DNA of 11,947 bases from Acidobacterium sp049965615 (lineage in GTDB: Bacteria; Acidobacteriota; Terriglobia; Terriglobales; Acidobacteriaceae): assembly GCA_049965615.1 (NCBI GenBank), contig JBMFWD010000077.1, positions 1-11,947 of the forward strand, read 5' to 3'. Below, one piece after another: positions 7,824-11,947 of this stretch. The position numbers and the translations under genes were made by a program. Each line of letters starts with the position of its first letter. The first letter of the stretch is position 1. The notes beneath the pieces were generated by a model, which saw only the letters and a list, made by a program, of their open reading frames with translations, had not been told where the DNA came from and ran no database searches.

Positions 7824-9344
7824 ATGCGATTCCTTACCGCCGCTCTTGGACTGTTTCTGCTGACTCGCGTTGCTGCCGCCCTTCCCGCAGCGGCTCCCTC
7901 TTCCAAAGCGGCTGCGAATCTGCCCGCGCCCAGTCTGGTGCTGACAGGCAAGGTGCGAGGCTCGCAAAATCAGACCTATTTCAGCATCCCCTTTCAGGTG
8001 CCGGCAGGCGTTCATCGCATCACTGTCCGCTTCACGCACGATAAGCAAGCCGAACACACAGCTCTGGATCTGGGCATCGCCGACCCTGAGCGCTTTCGCG
8101 GTAACAGTGGCGGCAACAAGCAACAGTTCACCATCAGCGAGGCAGACGCGACGCCCTCCTATCTGCCCGGAGCAATCATCCCGGGCAAATGGAAGTTACT
8201 GATCTCGGTGCCAAACATTCGCCCCGATGTGACGGCGCACTACCGGGCGGAGATATGGTTCCATCTGCGCATCGACGACACCTCGTTCACTGAGCATCCG
8301 TTGAGTGATCGTGCGGGTTGGTACCGAGGCGACCTGCACATGCACACCGCGCACAGCGACGGCAGTTGCCCAGATCAGACGGGCCAGCCGGTTCCCTGCC
8401 CGCTCTTTGTAACGGTGCAAACCGCAGTGAAACAAGGACTCGACTTCATCGCCATCACCGATCACAACGCCATCTCTCAGTACGATGACGAACGCGAGCT
8501 GCAGCCATACTTTGACAAGCTGCTAATGATTCCGGGCCGCGAGATGACCACCTTTCACGGCCACGCCAACATTTGGGGCACCACCCGCTTTGTGGATTAC
8601 CGCGTCGGCACACCCGGCGTACCCAACATCAACGCCATGTTCCGTGCAGCACATGAACTCGGCGCGCTGGTTTCCATCAACCACCCGGAAGCGCCCTCCG
8701 GCGAAATCTGTATGGGCTGCGGCTGGACCGCGAATCCCCCGGCCAACATGCGGCTGGTCAATGCCGTGGAAGTCATGAACGGCAACGGTGGCCGAGGATT
8801 TTTCTCCGGCTTGGTTTTTTGGCAATCGCAGCTCGCCCGGGGCTATCGGCTCACAGCCGTGGGCGGTAGCGACAATCATCACGGCGGCTGGCCGCCGTCG
8901 CATGAAGGCTCTGTGGGCAGCCCAACCACAGTGGTGCATGCCTCCAACCTCTCGGTTGCAGCTATTCTTGCAGGCATTCGCGCAGGCCACGTCTTTCTTG
9001 ACCTGAGCGGATCGCGCGACCGCCTGCTCACCATGCAGGCGCACGCCCAGGGGCATTCCGCATCCATGGGTGACGACCTTGAACTGCACACCCGCACGTC
9101 CGTGGCGCTCACCCTGCAGATCGCCGACTGCGCGGGAGACACGGTGCAGTTTTACGTCGATGGCAAGGCGGCCGCAGCACTGCCTTCCATGCCCGTCTCT
9201 TCAGGTAACGCCACGCTGCACACCACATGGACTACCGATGGCCAGCGGCACTGGATTCGCGCCGAGGTGCGCGATGCCAGCGGCAAGCTGGTGCTCTTCG
9301 GCAATCCCGCCTACCTCAACTTCGATTTGACCAATGTTCACTGA
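7824..9344 (+). CDS. Exported PHP-domain metallohydrolase (CehA/McbA-like)
   Basis: 506 residues. The N-terminus is a signal peptide (RFLTAALGLFLLTRVAAA, cleavage near residue 19-24). Residues about 35-155 form a beta-rich region that I do not recognise. The PHP phosphoesterase domain spans about 165-400 with its metal ligands visible: H172 and H174 (LHMHT), D179, D213 and H214 (TDHN), E240 (GRE), H245/H247 (FHGHAN), H287 (NHPE), D350 and H352 (SDNH). A small beta domain closes the protein. PHP enzymes hydrolyse phosphoesters, and CehA/McbA relatives include carbaryl esterases, so a non-phosphate ester is possible. With a signal peptide it should act in the periplasm or outside. I chose ATG 7824; an in-frame GTG at 7818 is an alternative, and neither has a strong ribosome site. 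The next gene begins 19 nt after its stop, so the two form an operon. Confidence 0.88.
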   Translation: MRFLTAALGLFLLTRVAAALPAAAPSSKAAANLPAPSLVLTGKVRGSQNQTYFSIPFQVPAGVHRITVRFTHDKQAEHTALDLGIADPERFRGNSGGNKQQFTISEADATPSYLPGAIIPGKWKLLISVPNIRPDVTAHYRAEIWFHLRIDDTSFTEHPLSDRAGWYRGDLHMHTAHSDGSCPDQTGQPVPCPLFVTVQTAVKQGLDFIAITDHNAISQYDDERELQPYFDKLLMIPGREMTTFHGHANIWGTTRFVDYRVGTPGVPNINAMFRAAHELGALVSINHPEAPSGEICMGCGWTANPPANMRLVNAVEVMNGNGGRGFFSGLVFWQSQLARGYRLTAVGGSDNHHGGWPPSHEGSVGSPTTVVHASNLSVAAILAGIRAGHVFLDLSGSRDRLLTMQAHAQGHSASMGDDLELHTRTSVALTLQIADCAGDTVQFYVDGKAAAALPSMPVSSGNATLHTTWTTDGQRHWIRAEVRDASGKLVLFGNPAYLNFDLTNVH

Positions 9345-9363
9345 CCGAAAGGAGCCTCACACG

Positions 9364-10347
9364 ATGCGCCGTGCGCTCTCTGTTGCCGTACTTGTCTGCT
9401 CCAGCCTTTTTCTGGGCGCGAGAATGAACGTGCCCGACGCTGCCATGCCCGGCAGCCGCAGCGTGATGGATGCTCATAATTGCTATCCCTATGACGGCTG
9501 GTGGAACGACCGCATTGATCGTGCACTCTCAGCGGGCACGCCGCTCGCCATTGAGCAGGACCTCGCCTGGTACACCGATCCGAAGACCGGCAAGTCATGG
9601 AGCGTGGTGGCGCATGGGGCGCCCTTCACCGGCCACGAGCCGACCATGGAACACTACTTCTTTGATCGCGTGCGGCCCATCGTCGAGAAGGCGCTCAAGG
9701 ATGGCAACCACGGCAACTGGCCACTGGTCACGCTGAACCTTGACTTCAAGGACAACAATCCGCAACACATCGAAGCGGTGTGGCAACTGCTCGAAAAATA
9801 TCAGGACTGGCTCACCACAGCACGCAAATCGGCCAATCCGGCCGAGGTCACGCCGCTCACCGTGCGGCCTATCCTCGTGTTGACAGGCGAGCAGGACGCG
9901 CAGCAGAAGATCTTCTACGACAAGGTTCCAGTGGGCGGCAAATTGCTGCTCTTTGGCGCGGTGCACGACCACAACGCGAATCCGATGGCCGCGCCCGGCG
10001 TGCTCGATCCTGAACCGGCAAGTAACTATCGCCGCTGGTGGAACAATCCCTGGGACGTGGTGGAGAAGGGCGGCCAGACGCGCGCCGGAGCCTGGACGGC
10101 CGCCGATGATGCGCGGCTGCGCGCCCTGGTAAACCACGCCCACCAGAATCACCTCTGGATTCGCTTCTACACCCTCGATGGCGAGACCGTGCCGCAGGAA
10201 AGCTGCGGCGGATGGTTCCACGGCTACAACTTTGGTTCGCTTGCCGCCGCCGAGGTTCGCTGGCGCGCGGCCCAACAGTCCGGAGTGGACTACATTGCCA
10301 GCGACCAGTACGAAAAACTTGGTGCCTTGCTGCGCGGTCACAAATAG
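9364..10347 (+). CDS. Exported PI-PLC/GDPD-fold phosphodiesterase-like protein
   Basis: 327 residues. The start is ATG 9364, with AAGGAG 9 nt upstream; an upstream in-frame ATG at 9334 overlaps the previous gene and lacks a ribosome site. The first ~27 residues are signal-peptide-like (ALSVAVLVCSSLFLGA). The mature part begins DAHNCYPYDGWWNDRIDRAL, then AIEQDLAWY and VVAHG. This is the catalytic layout of the PLC-like phosphodiesterase TIM barrel (His near strand 1, ExD, second His): H38, E64, D66 and H84. LVTLNLDFKDN and the C-terminal VDYIASDQY also suit that fold. Relatives cleave glycerophosphodiesters or phosphoinositides; the Aim6-like branch is uncharacterised. It is probably co-transcribed with the PHP hydrolase and works on the same or a downstream compound. 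Substrate unknown. Confidence 0.82.
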   Translation: MRRALSVAVLVCSSLFLGARMNVPDAAMPGSRSVMDAHNCYPYDGWWNDRIDRALSAGTPLAIEQDLAWYTDPKTGKSWSVVAHGAPFTGHEPTMEHYFFDRVRPIVEKALKDGNHGNWPLVTLNLDFKDNNPQHIEAVWQLLEKYQDWLTTARKSANPAEVTPLTVRPILVLTGEQDAQQKIFYDKVPVGGKLLLFGAVHDHNANPMAAPGVLDPEPASNYRRWWNNPWDVVEKGGQTRAGAWTAADDARLRALVNHAHQNHLWIRFYTLDGETVPQESCGGWFHGYNFGSLAAAEVRWRAAQQSGVDYIASDQYEKLGALLRGHK

Positions 10348-10422
10348 AAATTTCGCCTGCGCCATGGCCTCGGCGGATCCGATCCGAACGGGCGGCCAGC
10401 CGCATTCAGTCCGCGCCCCTCA

Positions 10423-10459
10423 GTGCCGGAATCTACCCCGGATTCCGGCACATTTTTTT
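10423..10459 (+). terminator. Strong intrinsic terminator of the hydrolase operon
   Basis: A perfect 11-bp stem, GTGCCGGAATC (10423-10433) and GATTCCGGCAC (10441-10451), with a 7-nt loop is followed directly by A and seven Ts. It lies 75 nt after the stop of the PLC-like gene and separates that operon from the fhs remnant. Confidence 0.92.
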
Positions 10460-10497
10460 GCGTCATCCAACTCTGCCTGCCATGGTGGCGTGGCCGC

Positions 10498-10525
10498 TTG
10501 GAGTTACCCTTCCCCGGCTGATACT
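10498..10525 (+). promoter_or_regulatory. Possible promoter of fhs
   Basis: TTGGAG (10498-10503) and GATACT (10520-10525) are spaced by 16 nt, a fair sigma-70-like match. Transcription would begin a few bases before the ATG at 10536, and there is no Shine-Dalgarno, so the message would be nearly leaderless. The match is weak, and chance is a real alternative. Confidence 0.3.
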
Positions 10526-10535
10526 CTGCCGCTGC

Positions 10536-11692
10536 ATGCCTGACAATCTGCTGCCCATTGATTCCATCACCCGCAAACTCAACCTGCCGGAAGACGCTTA
10601 TGAACCGCTGGGCCGCCACGGCGCCAAGATAAAGTTCGACCTGCTCGCCAACCCGGCCTACCCGTGCCGGGGCAAGCTGATTCTGGTTACGGCGACCAGC
10701 CCCACCGCCTCTGGCGAAGGCAAGACCGTCACCGCGATTGGGCTGACGCAGGGCCTCGAGCGCATTGGCAAAAGTGCTAATCACCTCGCGAGCCCTCGCT
10801 GGGTCCGGTCTTCGGCATGAAAGGCGGTGCCGGCGGCGTCGGACGCTCGCAGATTGAGCCAAACCAGAAGATTAACCTGCACTTTCACGGCGATCTGCAT
10901 GCCATTACCTCGGCACACAATCTGCTGGCCGCACTGATTGACGCCCGTCTGTTTCACGGCAACGACCTCGGGCTTGGTCCGGAGCGCATCTTCTGGTCGC
11001 GCGCCATGGACATGAATGATCGTGCATTGCGCCGCATTGTGATCAATGCCGGGGGCAAGCGCGAGGGCGCGAACCGCTCGACGGGATTTGTCATTACCGC
11101 AGCATCAGAAATCATGGCCATCATGGCGCTGGCACAAAATCGCGAGGATCTGCGCCAGCGTCTCGACCGTATCGTGATTGGCCAGAACAGGAGCGGCGAG
11201 CCCGTCACCGCCGCGGCGCTCGACGCCACCGGCGCGATGATGGTGCTGCTGGCCGACGCTCTGCTGCCCAATCTTGTGCAGACCACAGAAGGCACGCCCG
11301 CCTTCGTGCATTGCGGCCCTTTCGACAACATGGCACATGACAATAGTAGCGTGGTTTCGCAGCAGATGGCCCTGCATCTTGCAGACTACGTGGTAAATGA
11401 AGCGGGCTTTGCCGCCGATCTGGGTGCGGAAAAATATATTGACATCGTGATGCACAGCTCTGGCATTGCCCCCTCCGCCGCCGTGGTGGTGACGACCGTG
11501 CAAAGCATGCGTAATCAGGGCGAGGACCAGATGGAACGTGGCTCGCCGAACCTCGCACGCCACATTCAAAACATGCGGAACCTTGGCATGCCGATTGTGG
11601 TCGCGATCAATCGCTTCCCCACCGATAGTGTACGCGGCGGAGCAAAAATAGACCACAAACTGGCGCGTGAGCGCCGGTTCGTGGCGGAGTAA
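10536..11692 (+). pseudogene. fhs: Formate-tetrahydrofolate ligase, frameshifted and 3'-truncated
   Basis: The product would be formyltetrahydrofolate synthetase (about 555 residues), which makes 10-formyl-THF from formate, ATP and THF. The first piece, from ATG 10536, gives 81 good residues including the P-loop TSPTASGEGKT (54-64, K63). It then shifts frame between about 10776 and 10792, where an ITSREPSLGPVFG-type segment is expected, and stops at 10819. The second piece resumes in another frame with GPVFGMKGGAGG and NLHFHGDLHAITSAHNLL, and continues through EGTPAFVH, EAGFAADLGAEK and VVVAINR. Its ATG at 10817 could restart translation but would lack the P-loop. Homology ends at FPTD (11626); the last 20 codons to 11692 are unrelated, and about a third of the enzyme is missing. 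The gene is therefore broken twice. A single sequencing error could explain the frameshift but not the lost 3' end. Confidence 0.87.
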
Positions 11693-11706
11693 TGTATGGT
11701 CCGCCG
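11629..11706. mobile_element. Possible IS21-family insertion-sequence end
   Basis: Exactly where fhs homology stops, the sequence begins TGTACGCGGCGGAG, then CAAAAATAGACCAC. A related copy of the motif (GGCGGAG at 11636-11642 and again at 11683-11689, each followed by an AT-rich run and GACC or GGTCC) occurs 47 bp further on. IS21-family elements have TG-starting ends with repeated internal motifs of this kind, often of the form GGCGGAG plus A-rich plus CCAC. No transposase gene is seen in the window, so this is either an outer end whose body lies to the right or a remnant. Confidence 0.4.
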
Positions 11707-11947
11707 GATGAATGCAAGCGAAAAATGAGAGTGGTGGGTGGTCTGCGCAAATGTATACGGCTTTTATTGGGATGAAGTGCTCCCGAGCCATGATGGAATG
11801 CGTTGCGCCCTGCTCCTATTTAACCAGACAGTCTTGTGAGAGCCTGTTTACGATCTCCTGAGCAGCAGTCTAGTACTACAGTTGTAACTGAGTAGCGAAG
11901 CGAAAAGTGTTTTGTTTTCGGTAGTGGAAGAACCGGGCGAGGAATTG
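11707..11947. other. Non-coding tail, probable mobile-element debris
   Basis: I find no gene here. The longest plausible plus-strand frame, from ATG 11751, is under 40 codons and unlike any protein I know. The GC content drops compared with the genes to the left. A small dyad, CAGTT/AACTG, sits at about 11879-11890. The sequence could be the inside of an insertion sequence or a second junction. Confidence 0.3.

Noticed and set aside
9595..10365. 256-codon minus-strand frame opposite the PLC-like gene
   Set aside because: The plus-strand frame has a signal peptide and catalytic motifs; the antisense frame is Arg/Val/Ala-rich shadow sequence of high-GC DNA.
11105..11791. 228-codon minus-strand frame opposite fhs
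   Set aside because: The fhs homology is clear on the plus strand; the antisense translation is His-rich and unlike a known protein.
1..11947. CRISPR array
   Set aside because: No regularly spaced direct repeats were found on reading; the only clear tandem repeat is the 19-bp pair at 4341-4378, which has no spacer.

Overview
The window looks like chromosomal DNA of an acidobacterium (Terriglobia/Acidobacteriaceae type). Three things suggest this: an Oar-like TonB-dependent receptor with an N-terminal carboxypeptidase-regulatory domain, a membrane-anchored winged-helix protein of a kind expanded in that phylum, and fairly high GC. The assignment is inferred from gene content only.

Left part (1-2295, minus strand): a compact CRISPR-Cas operon read right to left, cas4-cas1 fusion, then cas2, then the first 86 codons of a large effector cut by the window edge. 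The effector N-terminus resembles Cas12b (C2c1). Together with the Cas4-Cas1 fusion this points to a type V-B system. No CRISPR array or tracrRNA is visible; both would have to lie beyond the left edge.

Middle (2423-4391): a minus-strand gene for a one-TM protein with a cytoplasmic winged-helix DNA-binding domain lies just upstream of the cas operon. A 0.57-kb gap separates it from a divergent gene. The gap holds a perfect 19-bp tandem duplication and an imperfect dyad.

Right-middle (4392-10347, plus strand): an Oar-like TonB-dependent outer-membrane receptor ending in an intrinsic terminator, then two closely linked exported enzymes: a PHP-domain metallohydrolase (CehA/McbA-like) and a PI-PLC/GDPD-fold phosphodiesterase-like protein. 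They look like an uptake and phosphoester-processing set; the substrate is unknown. A strong terminator at 10423-10459 closes the block.

Right end (10536-11947): a formate-tetrahydrofolate ligase (fhs) gene that is frameshifted near its P-loop and cut off after the FPTD motif. The breakpoint coincides with sequence resembling an IS21-family end. The last ~250 bp hold no recognisable gene and look like mobile-element debris.
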